The notes: generated by a model not told the origin, from the letters alone. Shown: positions 45,900-54,814, counted from the stretch's first letter. The stretch is 64,000 bases of DNA from Yinghuangia sp035454725 (GCF_051388935.1 NZ_JBPKBI010000012.1:161115-225114); one strand, 5' to 3'. Numbers and translations are program-made.

Positions 45900-46031
45900 G
45901 AAGGGATGCCGGTTCACCTTCTCGTACAGGGCGTCGGGCGGATTGTTCTCCGGCACGGTCGACTGCACGTTGGCGGGCGGCGATGACGAGTCGGAGATCC
46001 CCTGTGCGGCTCGGCCCTCGGCTGTGATGCG
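45900..46031 (-). pseudogene. Fragment of a family 5 substrate-binding protein gene
   Basis: Read on the minus strand, the segment gives GRAAQGISDSSSPPANVQ followed by STVPENNPPDAL, which aligns with GRPAQGIFDSSSPLANIQ and LAVPENDPVRAA of the intact protein at 2949-4607. DNA similarity to 3479-3570 is also obvious by eye (roughly three bases in four over 90). No start, signal peptide or second lobe remains. It is debris of a paralogous gene. Confidence 0.7.
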
Positions 46032-46047
46032 GCTTGAACCTAACCAC

Positions 46048-46085
46048 TTGACTGCAAATCTTGTTTTGCTATAGCAAAGTACCTA
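46048..46085 (+). promoter_or_regulatory. Leaderless promoter of operon B with a 14-bp palindrome
   Basis: TTGACT (46048-46053) and TATAGC (46070-46075) are 16 bases apart, and the ATG at 46085 falls 10 bases after the -10 element, at or next to the start point. No ribosome site is visible. The perfect palindrome TTTGCTATAGCAAA (46065-46078) covers the -10 box, a typical repressor site. Confidence 0.65.
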
Positions 46086-46891
46086 TGTTCAATCTAGCGG
46101 GCCGCGTGGTCCTCATCAGCGGCGGCAACGCCGGTATCGGTCTGGCTTTCGCCCGCGGCGTGGCTCGGGCGGGCGGCGACGTCGTCATCTGGGGGCGACG
46201 GGCGGAGAAGAACGCGGAGGCGGCGAAGTCGCTGGCCGAGTTCGGGGGCCGGGTGTTCACCCAGGAGGTCGACGTCTGTGACGAGGACCGCGTCGTGGCG
46301 GCGATGGCCGAGGCGGTCGAGGAGATGGGCCGCGTCGACGGGGTCATCGCGAACGCCGGGATGATGCGCAACGAGGGCAGCTTCCTGCACATGGACAGCA
46401 CCGCGTGGCACAGCCTGCTCGCGGTGAATCTGCACGGCGCGTACCTGACGGTGCGTGAGGGTGCGCGGCACATGAAGGCGCGGTACGACGCGGGCGACCC
46501 CGGCGGGTCGCTGCTGTTCTGCGCGAGCCTGTCCGCCCTCACCGGGAGCCCCGGGATGCAGCACTACAACGCGTCGAAGGGCGCGATGGCCGCGATGTCG
46601 CGCGGCATCGCCGTCGAGGCCGGCCGGTACGGCATCCGCAGCAATGTCGTGTGTCCCGGCCACACGGTGAGCGAGACGGTGCGGATCCCCGAGGACAGCC
46701 CTCGCGCCCAGCACATACGCCGGTACAACCCCTCGGGCCGGATGGGCACCGCCGAGGACTTCGAGGGCATCGGCGTCTACTTCATGAGCGACTGGTCGCG
46801 CTTCCACACCGGGGACCTCGTCGTCATCGACGGGGGCTGGATGGCCAACGCCGGCAAGACCGACATCACGGAGGTTCCGCTGTGGCCGTGA
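46085..46891 (+). CDS. SDR-family oxidoreductase (operon B, first gene)
   Basis: A 268-residue short-chain dehydrogenase. The cofactor loop is SGGNAGIGLAFARG and the charged WGRRAEKN after strand 2 suggests NADP(H). NAGM and the catalytic pair in QHYNASKGAM are in place. It is the first gene of an eight-gene operon ending with cysQ copy 2. It overlaps the sulfotransferase gene by 10 bases. As in operon A, an SDR directly precedes the sulfotransferase. Confidence 0.9.
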   Translation: MFNLAGRVVLISGGNAGIGLAFARGVARAGGDVVIWGRRAEKNAEAAKSLAEFGGRVFTQEVDVCDEDRVVAAMAEAVEEMGRVDGVIANAGMMRNEGSFLHMDSTAWHSLLAVNLHGAYLTVREGARHMKARYDAGDPGGSLLFCASLSALTGSPGMQHYNASKGAMAAMSRGIAVEAGRYGIRSNVVCPGHTVSETVRIPEDSPRAQHIRRYNPSGRMGTAEDFEGIGVYFMSDWSRFHTGDLVVIDGGWMANAGKTDITEVPLWP

Positions 46892-48153
46892 AAGTTCTCC
46901 GCGTCGAGGGCATGCGCGAGGACACGCGCAGCCCCGAGGAGCGCGCGGCGCTGGAAGCCGCCGAGTCGCAGCCGCTCGACATGAGCGTGGGCGCCGTCCT
47001 CGAAGCCGCCCGGCAGCGGGCGGGCCTGGACGACTTCGGTCCGCTCGACTTCGTCGAACGGCTCGGCGCTCTGCTGGGCGAGGTCGAGGCCGACGACAAC
47101 GTGTGGAAGACACACAAGGCCGCGTTCGTCGAGCAATGCGTCAAGGCAGCCGCGAACCGCCTGTTCATCCAATACTTCTGGACGACGCACCCCGAGTCGC
47201 AGGCCGTGCCGATCGACCGGCCGGTCAACGTGATCGCGCTGCCCCGCTCCGGCAGCACCCACTTGGAGAATCTGGTCGCCTCCGACCGCCGCCTGCGTCA
47301 CCTCCCGGTCTGGCTCGCGACGCAGCCCGCACCGAACCCGCACGAGCAGATCGCCCCGGACGGCGCCGACCCGCGCTACGCCAGGGCGGAGGAGCGGTGG
47401 GCCCGCCTGAGCTCGAACGAGATCATGGCCGCGATGCACGAGCACTCGCCCGACCACGCGTGCGGCGAAAACGAGCTCCAAATACCGGACTTCGCGAGCT
47501 ACCAGTGGGAATGGATGGCCCGCGTACCCGGCTTCCGCGACCACTACCTGGCCACCGACCAGACACCGCACTACCGCTACATGCGCGACGTCCTCAAACT
47601 GATCGCCCATCAGTTCCCCGACGACCGGCGCTGGATGCTCAAGTCCAACCAGCACGCGGAACAACTCGGCCCGCTCATGGCCACGTACCCGGACGCCACG
47701 GTCGTGATGATCCACCGCGACCCCGTCGCCACCCTCACCTCGCTGCTCACGATGCGCGGCCTGGCCCTCAAGGCCGGCCAGCGCGTACCCGACATCGACG
47801 CGCACGTCGACTACTGGGTCGACCGCATCGAACGCATGCTGCGCAGCTATCTGCGCGACCGGCACCTGGTTCCGTCCGGGCAACTGGTCGAGGTCATGTT
47901 CGCCGACATGGTCGCCGACGACATCAGGACGGCCACACAGGTCCTCGACCAGGCCGGTCTGCCGGTGACCGACGAGACCACCGCCGACATCGACGCGTAC
48001 ATCGCCGCGCACCCGCGCGGCAAGCGCGGCCGGGTCGTCTACGACCTGGAGGGCGACTTCGGGCTGGACACCGACCGGTTGCGCGAGCGGTTCGCGTTCT
48101 ACACCGACGCGGTCGGCATCCGACCCGAGACCGGAAAGGGGGGCGGGAAATGA
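46882..48153 (+). CDS. PAPS-dependent sulfotransferase (operon B)
   Basis: A 423-residue Sulfotransfer_3-type protein. The 5'-phosphosulfate loop is IALPRSGSTHLENL (118-131), the 3'-phosphate region is VVMIHRDPVATLTSLL, and RWMLKSNQHAEQL corresponds to the W.LK.P.H segment of the family. GTG at 46882 follows GGAGG by 7 bases; GTG at 46888 is further away. The N-terminal AARQRAGLDDFGPLDF resembles operon A's sulfotransferase. It would sulfonate a hydroxylated metabolite with PAPS made by the cys genes at the end of the same operon. Confidence 0.87.
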   Translation: MAVKVLRVEGMREDTRSPEERAALEAAESQPLDMSVGAVLEAARQRAGLDDFGPLDFVERLGALLGEVEADDNVWKTHKAAFVEQCVKAAANRLFIQYFWTTHPESQAVPIDRPVNVIALPRSGSTHLENLVASDRRLRHLPVWLATQPAPNPHEQIAPDGADPRYARAEERWARLSSNEIMAAMHEHSPDHACGENELQIPDFASYQWEWMARVPGFRDHYLATDQTPHYRYMRDVLKLIAHQFPDDRRWMLKSNQHAEQLGPLMATYPDATVVMIHRDPVATLTSLLTMRGLALKAGQRVPDIDAHVDYWVDRIERMLRSYLRDRHLVPSGQLVEVMFADMVADDIRTATQVLDQAGLPVTDETTADIDAYIAAHPRGKRGRVVYDLEGDFGLDTDRLRERFAFYTDAVGIRPETGKGGGK

Positions 48154-49376
48154 AGCAGCCGCTCAACGCCCTCATCGTGAAAGAGGGCGAAGGCCCGCAA
48201 GACGCGGTTCCGCTCGGCAACGGCATCTTCGCGTCGAAGGGGATCTCCAACAGCTACCTGGTCACGACCTCCGACGGCGACGTGCTGATCAACACCGGCA
48301 TGTACTTCGAGGCCGAACAGATCAAGGAGCGCTTCGCGCGGGTCAGCGACGGACCGCTGCGGGTGATCGTCTTCACGCAGGGCCACCCGGACCACGTCGG
48401 CGGCTGGTCGCAGATCACCGCGCCGGGTGTCGACACGATCGCGCAGGCCGACCACACGAACGTACGCGAGTACTTCCGGCGCCTCCAGCCGTTCTACGCC
48501 CGCCGCAGCAGGCGGCTGTGGAGCCGCGACGTCACGAACGTGGATCCGACGTACCAGCCGCCCGAGCCGGTGGTCACCATCCCGTTCCTCGACAGCCACA
48601 CCTTCACCCTGGGCGGGCGCCGCTTCGAGCTGTACGCGACGCCGGGCGGGGAGACCACCGACTCGCTGGTGGTGTGGCTCCCTGACGAGCGCACGGTGTT
48701 CACCGGCAACATGACCGGTCCGCTGTTCGGGCACGTGCCGAACCTGTACACCATCCGCGGCGACAAGTACCGCAGCGCCATCTCGTTCATCCAGTCGGTG
48801 GACCGGGTCATAGGCCTGGAGCCGGAGACGCTGGTCACCGGCCACGGCGAACCGGTACGAGGCGCGGAGGAGATCCGGCGGAGGCTCACGCAAGTCCGAG
48901 ACGCGACCGAGTACTTGCGTGAGAAGACGATCGAGGGCATGAACGCGGGCACCGACCTGTGGACCCTCATGGCCGAGGCCTCGCTCCCGCCCGAACTCGA
49001 CATCCCGCAGGGGCACGGCAAGCTGCCGTGGATCGTCCGGTCGATCTGGGAGGAGCACGCCGGCTGGTTCCGGTACGAGTCGACCACCGAGCTCTACAAC
49101 CTCCCCCTGTCCGGCATCGGCGCGGAACTCGTCGAACTCTCAGGCGGCACCGCGGTGTTCGTCGAACGTGCCGAGGCCCATCTCGCCGCCGGACGGCCCG
49201 TGGAGGCCCTGCACTTCGTCGACCTGGTGCTCGCGCAGGAGCCCGACAACCGTGCCGCGCTGTCCGTCAAGCTCGGCGCCCACGAACTGCTGCTGGAACT
49301 CAGCGGGCGTGAGAACTTCAGCGAAGTCCGGTGGCTGGAAGCCGAGATCCGCGACACCAAGGAGCAACTGTCGTGA
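48150..49376 (+). CDS. Metallo-beta-lactamase-fold hydrolase, alkylsulfatase-like
   Basis: A 408-residue protein with an N-terminal metallo-beta-lactamase domain and a C-terminal helical part (GRPVEALHFVDLVLAQEPDNRAAL) like the alkylsulfatase dimerisation domain. The metal motif reads FTQGHPDHVGG (residues 75-85), so the first His of HxHxDH is Gln77. ATPGGETTDS and TGHGEPV supply later positions. Classical alkylsulfatases are about 650 residues and carry an extra sterol-carrier domain, absent here. It could cleave a sulfate ester, or be a lactonase or regulatory hydrolase. It overlaps the sulfotransferase stop by four bases. Confidence 0.8.
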   Translation: MKQPLNALIVKEGEGPQDAVPLGNGIFASKGISNSYLVTTSDGDVLINTGMYFEAEQIKERFARVSDGPLRVIVFTQGHPDHVGGWSQITAPGVDTIAQADHTNVREYFRRLQPFYARRSRRLWSRDVTNVDPTYQPPEPVVTIPFLDSHTFTLGGRRFELYATPGGETTDSLVVWLPDERTVFTGNMTGPLFGHVPNLYTIRGDKYRSAISFIQSVDRVIGLEPETLVTGHGEPVRGAEEIRRRLTQVRDATEYLREKTIEGMNAGTDLWTLMAEASLPPELDIPQGHGKLPWIVRSIWEEHAGWFRYESTTELYNLPLSGIGAELVELSGGTAVFVERAEAHLAAGRPVEALHFVDLVLAQEPDNRAALSVKLGAHELLLELSGRENFSEVRWLEAEIRDTKEQLS

Positions 49377-50161
49377 CCCACGCCCGGCTTTCGGTGAGCG
49401 CGATGTGCACGCATCCGTGGACGTTCGCCGAGGACCTCGCGCTGTGGGACGAACTCGGCATCAGCCAGGCCGGGTTGATCCTCGCCAAACTGGAGGCCCA
49501 CGGTCTCGCCGATGCGCTGGCCGCGCTGAAGAAGCGCGGCATCAGCGGCACGACTGTCATCACCGGGAACTTCGACCTCGCCGCTCCCGAAACATGGGAC
49601 TCCACGCGGGTTTTCGTCAAACGGGCGATCGACGTCGCCGCGGACATCGGCGGCACGCCGTACTTCACCCCAGGCGCGGGCGACGGGCGTTCCGTCGACG
49701 AGCTCGCCGCGGTGCTTGCCCGGGCCGTCGAACCATGCGTCGAATACGCCGAGTCGCGCGGCGTACGCATCGCCATCGAGCCGACGCTGCGGGCGGACCG
49801 GTCGTTCGTCAACACTCTCGCCGGCGGCATCGACGTCGCCCGCCGCGCAGGCATCGGAGTGATCACCGACCTCGGCAACTGCTGGATGGAACCCGGCCTC
49901 CACGACGTCGTGCGGAGCGCGGGGCCGGACATCGCAGTCGTGCAGATCGCCGACGCCCTGCCCGGAACGCCCGGCCGGGCCGTTCCGGGCGACGGCGGCC
50001 TGGACATCGCCGCCTTCGTGACGACCGCGCTGGAGACCGGCTACACCGGCGCCGTCGAGATCGAAATCGTCGGCCCCCGCATCGACGCGGAAGGACACGA
50101 CTCCGCGACCCGCCGCAGCGTCGAGCGGGCCAACGCCATCCTCGAAAGGGTCCTGCCATGA
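49373..50161 (+). CDS. Sugar phosphate isomerase/epimerase-like TIM barrel
   Basis: A 262-residue protein of the xylose-isomerase-like TIM-barrel group. The metal ligands expected in such enzymes are at RIAIEPT (Glu), ITDLGNCW (Asp) and VEIEIVG (Glu near the C-terminus). GTG at 49373 overlaps the previous stop, with AAGGAG 9 bases upstream. Members isomerise or epimerise hydroxy-keto compounds, or cleave cyclic polyols. In this operon it may act on an alpha-hydroxyketone related to the sulfonated metabolite; the substrate is unknown. Confidence 0.8.
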   Translation: MTHARLSVSAMCTHPWTFAEDLALWDELGISQAGLILAKLEAHGLADALAALKKRGISGTTVITGNFDLAAPETWDSTRVFVKRAIDVAADIGGTPYFTPGAGDGRSVDELAAVLARAVEPCVEYAESRGVRIAIEPTLRADRSFVNTLAGGIDVARRAGIGVITDLGNCWMEPGLHDVVRSAGPDIAVVQIADALPGTPGRAVPGDGGLDIAAFVTTALETGYTGAVEIEIVGPRIDAEGHDSATRRSVERANAILERVLP

Positions 50162-51192
50162 GCCGCGCCATCGTCTTCAACGGCGACGAAACCTGGGAAT
50201 TGCGCGATCTCCCGGTGCCCGACCCGCAACCCGGCGGCGCGATCCTGCGCGTCGAGGCGACCGGCCTCTGCCACAGCGACATCGACCACTTCAAGGGCCA
50301 CGTGCACACGTCGTTCGGCGGCGCGTTCCCGTCCATCGCCGGGCACGAAATCGTGGGCCGCATCGAGAAGATCGACGCGGAGACAGCCAGGGCCTGGGGT
50401 GTCGGGGAGGGCGAGCGCGTCGCCGTACGCGAACTCCTCATCACCCCGAACGGCAACCGCATCTACGGCCACGACTTCTCCGTCGACGAAGGCTCGGGCC
50501 TGTACGGCGGATTCGCCGAACACCTCGAACTCCTCCCCGGCTCCGAGGTGTTCCGCATCCGTGACGACCTGCCCGCCGAGGAGCTGACCGTCTTCGAGCC
50601 GCTGAGCTGTGCGGTGACCTGGGTGGCCCCGGTCCGCAAGGACGACGTCGTGGTCATCGAGGGCCCCGGCCACATGGGCATGGCCACCATCGTCGCGGCC
50701 CGCGCCGCCGGAGCCTCCGCGGTCATTGTGACCGGCAAGTCACAGGACCGGTTCCGGCTGGACGCCGCGCTCAAGGTCGGCGCGGACCACGTCATCGACG
50801 TGGACGTCGAAGACCCCGTCGAGCGCGTACGCGAAATCACCGGCAATGCGATGGCCGACGTGGTCGTCGACGCGGCGGCCGGGCACCCGATCACACTGAA
50901 CCTCGCGATGGACCTCGTCCACAAGGGAGGCCACGTCGTCGTCGCCGGGATGAAGGACCGTCCGCTGGAGGGCTTCCACAGCGACTGGATTCCCACGCGC
51001 CGGATCACCCTGCACCCCGGCGCCGGCCTCGACACCCAAGGCGCGGTCGCCCTGATCAACGAGGGCAAGGTCCCCACCGCCGCACTCCTCGGCGACACCT
51101 TCCGCCTGGAGGAGTTCGAGCAGGCCTTCTCCCTCCTGACCCGCAAGACGCCCGGCCGCGACACGGTCCGCGTCGCACTGCGGCTCGCCTGA
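50158..51192 (+). CDS. Medium-chain (zinc-type) alcohol dehydrogenase
   Basis: A 344-residue MDR protein. The catalytic zinc region is GLCHSDIDHFKGH with GHEIVG; the Rossmann loop is IEGPGHMGMATI. The structural-zinc lobe with its four Cys is missing: that part reads VRELLITPNGNRIYGHDFSVD. It probably uses NAD(P) to oxidise an alcohol. Its ATG overlaps the upstream stop, and only 30 bases separate it from cysD copy 2, which shows that PAPS synthesis is in the same transcript. Confidence 0.88.
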   Translation: MSRAIVFNGDETWELRDLPVPDPQPGGAILRVEATGLCHSDIDHFKGHVHTSFGGAFPSIAGHEIVGRIEKIDAETARAWGVGEGERVAVRELLITPNGNRIYGHDFSVDEGSGLYGGFAEHLELLPGSEVFRIRDDLPAEELTVFEPLSCAVTWVAPVRKDDVVVIEGPGHMGMATIVAARAAGASAVIVTGKSQDRFRLDAALKVGADHVIDVDVEDPVERVREITGNAMADVVVDAAAGHPITLNLAMDLVHKGGHVVVAGMKDRPLEGFHSDWIPTRRITLHPGAGLDTQGAVALINEGKVPTAALLGDTFRLEEFEQAFSLLTRKTPGRDTVRVALRLA

Positions 51193-51222
51193 GCCGCCGA
51201 AACGAACAGGACCACCAGTCAC

Positions 51223-52125
51223 ATGCCACCACTGACACACCTTGAGCGCCTTGAGGCGGAGAGCATCCAGATCTTCCGGGAGGCGGTGTCCGAGGCCGAG
51301 CGGCCGGTGATGCTGTACTCGGTGGGCAAGGACAGCTCGGTGATGCTGCACCTGGCGATGAAGGCGTTCCACCCCTCAAAGCCGCCGTTTCCGCTGCTCC
51401 ACGTGGACACCACGTGGAAGTTCCGGGCGATGTACGAGTTCCGCGACAAGCTCGTCGCCGAACTCGGCGTCGACCTGCTGGTGCATCGGAACCCGGAGTG
51501 TGTGGAACGGGGCATCAACCCGTTCGACCACGGCTCGGCGGTCCACACCGACATGTGGAAGACCGAGGGCCTGAAGCAGGCGCTCGACCTGCACGGGTTC
51601 GACCTGGCTTTCGGCGGCGCGCGGCGGGACGAGGAGAAGTCCCGGGCGAAGGAACGCGTCTTCTCGGTCCGTTCGGCCGCGCACCGGTGGGACCCCAAGC
51701 AGCAGCGCCCGGAACTGTGGCGGCTGTACAACGCCCGCAAACAGCAGGGCGAGTCACTGCGGGTGTTCCCGCTGTCCAACTGGACCGAGCTGGACGTGTG
51801 GCAGTACATCCACCGCGAACAGATACCCATCGTCCCCCTCTATTTCGCCGCGCCCCGGCCGGTGGTGGAGCGCGACGGCGCGCTGATCATGGTCGACGAC
51901 GACCGGATGCCACTCAAATCCGGGGAGGTGCCGCAGCAGCGGAGCGTGCGGTTCCGGACGCTGGGCTGCTACCCGCTGACCGGCGCGGTCGAGTCCACCG
52001 CCGACACCCTCACCGGGATCGTGCAGGAGATGCTCCTGACCACCGGCTCCGAACGCGAGGGCCGCGTCATCGACCACGACTCCAGCGGATCCATGGAGAA
52101 GAAGAAGCAAGAGGGGTACTTCTGA
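51223..52125 (+). CDS. cysD: Sulfate adenylyltransferase small subunit, copy 2
   Basis: A 300-residue CysD with the same motifs as copy 1 (SVGKDSS at 33-39 and the C-terminal SGSMEKKKQEGYF). It differs from copy 1 at scattered positions, roughly one residue in eight. It follows the alcohol dehydrogenase closely with no hairpin between, unlike copy 1. The stop overlaps the cysNC start by one base (TGATG). Confidence 0.95.
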   Translation: MPPLTHLERLEAESIQIFREAVSEAERPVMLYSVGKDSSVMLHLAMKAFHPSKPPFPLLHVDTTWKFRAMYEFRDKLVAELGVDLLVHRNPECVERGINPFDHGSAVHTDMWKTEGLKQALDLHGFDLAFGGARRDEEKSRAKERVFSVRSAAHRWDPKQQRPELWRLYNARKQQGESLRVFPLSNWTELDVWQYIHREQIPIVPLYFAAPRPVVERDGALIMVDDDRMPLKSGEVPQQRSVRFRTLGCYPLTGAVESTADTLTGIVQEMLLTTGSEREGRVIDHDSSGSMEKKKQEGYF

Positions 52126-54047
52126 TGGCGCACACCACGAACGACCTGGTGGCCTCGGACATCGAGGAATACCTGCGCCGGCACGAGCGCAAGTCGATGC
52201 TGCGGTTCATCACCTGCGGCAGCGTCGACGACGGCAAGTCCACCCTGATCGGCAGGCTGCTGTACGACTCGAAGCTGGTCTTCTCCGACCACCTCGCAGC
52301 CCTCGAAGCGGACTCCAAGGCGGTCGGCACCCAAGGCGGAGAACTCGACTTCGCCCTCCTCGTCGACGGCCTCGCCGCCGAACGGGAACAGGGCATCACC
52401 ATCGACGTCGCGTACCGGTTCTTCTCCACCGAGCGCCGCAAGTTCATCGTCGCGGACACCCCGGGGCACGAGCAGTACACCCGCAACATGGTCACCGGCG
52501 CGTCCACCGCCGACCTCGCCGTCATCCTGATCGACGCCCGCAAGGGCGTGCTGACCCAGACCCGGCGGCACAGCTACCTGGTGTCGCTGCTGGGCATCCG
52601 GCACGTTGTCGTCGCGGTCAACAAGCTCGACCTGGTCGACTACTCGCAGGAGGTCTTCGAGCGGATCGAAGCCGAGTACCGGGAGTTCGCCGCCCAAGTC
52701 GGGCTGACCGACATCGTCTGCATCCCGATGTCCGCGCTGCGCGGCGACAACATCACCGAACCCAGCACCAACACCCCCTGGTACCAAGGGCCTTCGCTGA
52801 TCGGGCACCTGGAGACCGTCGAGGTCGCCGACGATGCCTCCGCCGGCCCGTTCCGTCTGCCCGTCCAGTGGGTCAACCGCCCCGACCTGGACTTCCGCGG
52901 CTTCTCCGGCCAGATCGCCGGCGGCACCGTCGCGCCCGGTGACCGCGTACGCGTCCTGCCGTCCGGACGGGAGTCCACGGTCGCACGCATCGTCACCCGC
53001 AGCGGCGACCTCGACCTCGCCCGCGCAGGGCAGTCGGTGACGCTGACCCTCGCCGACGAAATCGACGTCAGCCGCGGCGACGTCATCGCCGCCGCGTCCG
53101 AACCGCCGGGAGTCGCCGACCAGTTCGAGTGCCACCTGGTGTGGATGAGCGACGAACCCATGCTGCCGGGACGCTCGTACCTCCTCAAACTCGGCACCCG
53201 CACCGTCGGCGCGACCGTCGCCCGCCCCAAGTACACCGTCAACGTCAACACCCTCGAACACACCGCCGCGCGGACGCTGGAGCTCAACGAGATCGGGGTG
53301 TGCAACCTCAACCTCGACCGACCTGTGCCGTTCGACCCGTACACCGCGAACCGGGACATGGGCGGGTTCATTCTCATCGACCGGCTCACGAACACCACTG
53401 TCGCGGCGGGGCTTTTGCACTTCGCGCTGCGGCGGGCGGACAACGTGCACTGGCAGGCTGTCGACGTGGACAAGCAGGCGAGGGCACGGCAGAAGGGGCA
53501 GCGGCCGGCGGTGGTGTGGTTCACCGGCCTGTCCGGCGCGGGCAAGTCCACGATCGCCAACCTGGTCGAGAAGAAGCTCCACAGCGAGGGCTTCCACACG
53601 TACCTCCTCGACGGCGACAACGTGCGCCACGGACTGTGCAAGGACCTCGGGTTCACCGACGCCGACCGCGTGGAGAACATCCGCCGCGTCGCCGAGGTCG
53701 CCCGCCTCATGGCCGACACCGGCCTGATCGTCCTGGCCTCGTTCATCTCCCCCTTCCGCGCCGAACGCGCCCTCGCGCGGGGACTGCTCGACGACGGCGA
53801 GTTCATCGAGGTCCACGTCGACACCCCGCTGGATGTCGCGGAAGCCCGCGACCGCAAGGGCCTGTACGCCAAAGCCCGCCGCGGCGAACTCACCAACTTC
53901 ACCGGCATCGACTCCCCCTACGAACCGCCGGCGAGCCCCGACGTCCACATCGACGCCGGCGGCACACAATCCGCCGAAGCCGCAGCCGACCAGGTCATCG
54001 CCCACCTGAGGCAGGCGGGCGTTCTTGCACCACCCACCGGAGCCTGA
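52125..54047 (+). CDS. cysNC: Bifunctional sulfate adenylyltransferase large subunit / APS kinase, copy 2
   Basis: A 640-residue fusion of the ATP sulfurylase GTPase subunit (GSVDDGKST at 32-40, DTPGHEQY, NKLDLVD) and APS kinase (GLSGAGKS at 468-475, DGDNVRHGL, FISPFRAERA). It is very similar to copy 1 over its whole length, including the hinge; differences are concentrated in the last 40 residues. It makes PAPS for the operon B sulfotransferase. Confidence 0.95.
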   Translation: MAHTTNDLVASDIEEYLRRHERKSMLRFITCGSVDDGKSTLIGRLLYDSKLVFSDHLAALEADSKAVGTQGGELDFALLVDGLAAEREQGITIDVAYRFFSTERRKFIVADTPGHEQYTRNMVTGASTADLAVILIDARKGVLTQTRRHSYLVSLLGIRHVVVAVNKLDLVDYSQEVFERIEAEYREFAAQVGLTDIVCIPMSALRGDNITEPSTNTPWYQGPSLIGHLETVEVADDASAGPFRLPVQWVNRPDLDFRGFSGQIAGGTVAPGDRVRVLPSGRESTVARIVTRSGDLDLARAGQSVTLTLADEIDVSRGDVIAAASEPPGVADQFECHLVWMSDEPMLPGRSYLLKLGTRTVGATVARPKYTVNVNTLEHTAARTLELNEIGVCNLNLDRPVPFDPYTANRDMGGFILIDRLTNTTVAAGLLHFALRRADNVHWQAVDVDKQARARQKGQRPAVVWFTGLSGAGKSTIANLVEKKLHSEGFHTYLLDGDNVRHGLCKDLGFTDADRVENIRRVAEVARLMADTGLIVLASFISPFRAERALARGLLDDGEFIEVHVDTPLDVAEARDRKGLYAKARRGELTNFTGIDSPYEPPASPDVHIDAGGTQSAEAAADQVIAHLRQAGVLAPPTGA

Positions 54048-54048
54048 C

Positions 54049-54765
54049 ATGGACGACCATGCCGCGGCTGCACATTTCGCCGCCCAAGCCGGCGCCCTGC
54101 TCCGCAAGATCCGCACCGAAGGCGGCGGCAAACAAGGGGACCGAGAGTCCAACGAACTGCTGCTGCGCCTGCTGGCACACGCACGTCCGGACGACGCGAT
54201 TCTGTCGGAGGAAAGCGCCGACGACCCCATCCGTCTCCAGCACGACCGCGTGTGGATCGTCGACCCCCTCGACGGCACCCGCGAATACGGCGAACCGCCG
54301 CGCGCCGACTGGGCCGTGCATGTGGCCCTGGCGGTCAAAGGAACCCCCGTCGCCGGAGCGGTCGCGCTGCCCGCGGCCGGACTCGTCCTGCACACCGGGG
54401 AACCGCCGATCCTCGCGCCTGCCGTGCCCGGCCCGATTCGGCTGGCGGTCTCCCGTACCCGGCCGCCCGCCTGTGTCGACCAGCTCGTCCGACGCCTCGA
54501 CGCCGCACTCGTGCCCATGGGTTCGGCCGGTGCGAAGGCGATGGCCGTCGTCCGCGGCGACGTCGACGTCTACGCCCACTCCGGCGGCCAGTACGAATGG
54601 GACTCCTGCGCCCCCGTCGCGGTTGCCGCAGCAGCCGGACTCCACACCTCCCGCCTCGACGGCTCACCGCTGCGCTACAACCAACCCAACCCCTACCTGC
54701 CCGACCTGCTGATCTGCCGGCCGGAACTGACCGATGCGGTGCTCGACGCACTGCGCGACGAATAG
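54049..54765 (+). CDS. cysQ: PAP phosphatase (3'(2'),5'-bisphosphate nucleotidase), copy 2
   Basis: A 238-residue CysQ homologue, same length as copy 1. Metal motifs: LSEESADD, DPLDGTREY, GGQYEWDSCAPVAV. It hydrolyses PAP to AMP after sulfonation. It is the last gene of operon B, one base after the cysNC stop, and a strong hairpin follows within 14 bases. Confidence 0.9.
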   Translation: MDDHAAAAHFAAQAGALLRKIRTEGGGKQGDRESNELLLRLLAHARPDDAILSEESADDPIRLQHDRVWIVDPLDGTREYGEPPRADWAVHVALAVKGTPVAGAVALPAAGLVLHTGEPPILAPAVPGPIRLAVSRTRPPACVDQLVRRLDAALVPMGSAGAKAMAVVRGDVDVYAHSGGQYEWDSCAPVAVAAAAGLHTSRLDGSPLRYNQPNPYLPDLLICRPELTDAVLDALRDE

Positions 54766-54778
54766 CGAAACACCAACA

Positions 54779-54814
54779 GTCGGGACATTCCGGGCTGCCC
54801 CGGAATGTCCCGAC
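54779..54814 (+). terminator. Perfect 16-bp hairpin ending operon B
   Basis: The arm at 54779-54794 pairs without mismatch with 54799-54814 around the 4-base loop CTGC. It stands 13 bases after the cysQ stop and marks the end of the operon. The following sequence to 55062 contains no gene apart from the ribosome site (AGAGG) of the hydrolase. Confidence 0.88.

Larger units (their letters stand above)
45508..46084. other. Intergenic region between sdhB and operon B
   Basis: This 577-bp stretch has a hairpin (CGGTCCG at 45677-45683 with CGGACCG at 45694-45700), a remnant of a family 5 binding-protein gene on the minus strand (about 45900-46031), and the promoter of the SDR gene at 46048-46085. 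No intact gene is visible in the rest. Confidence 0.7.
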
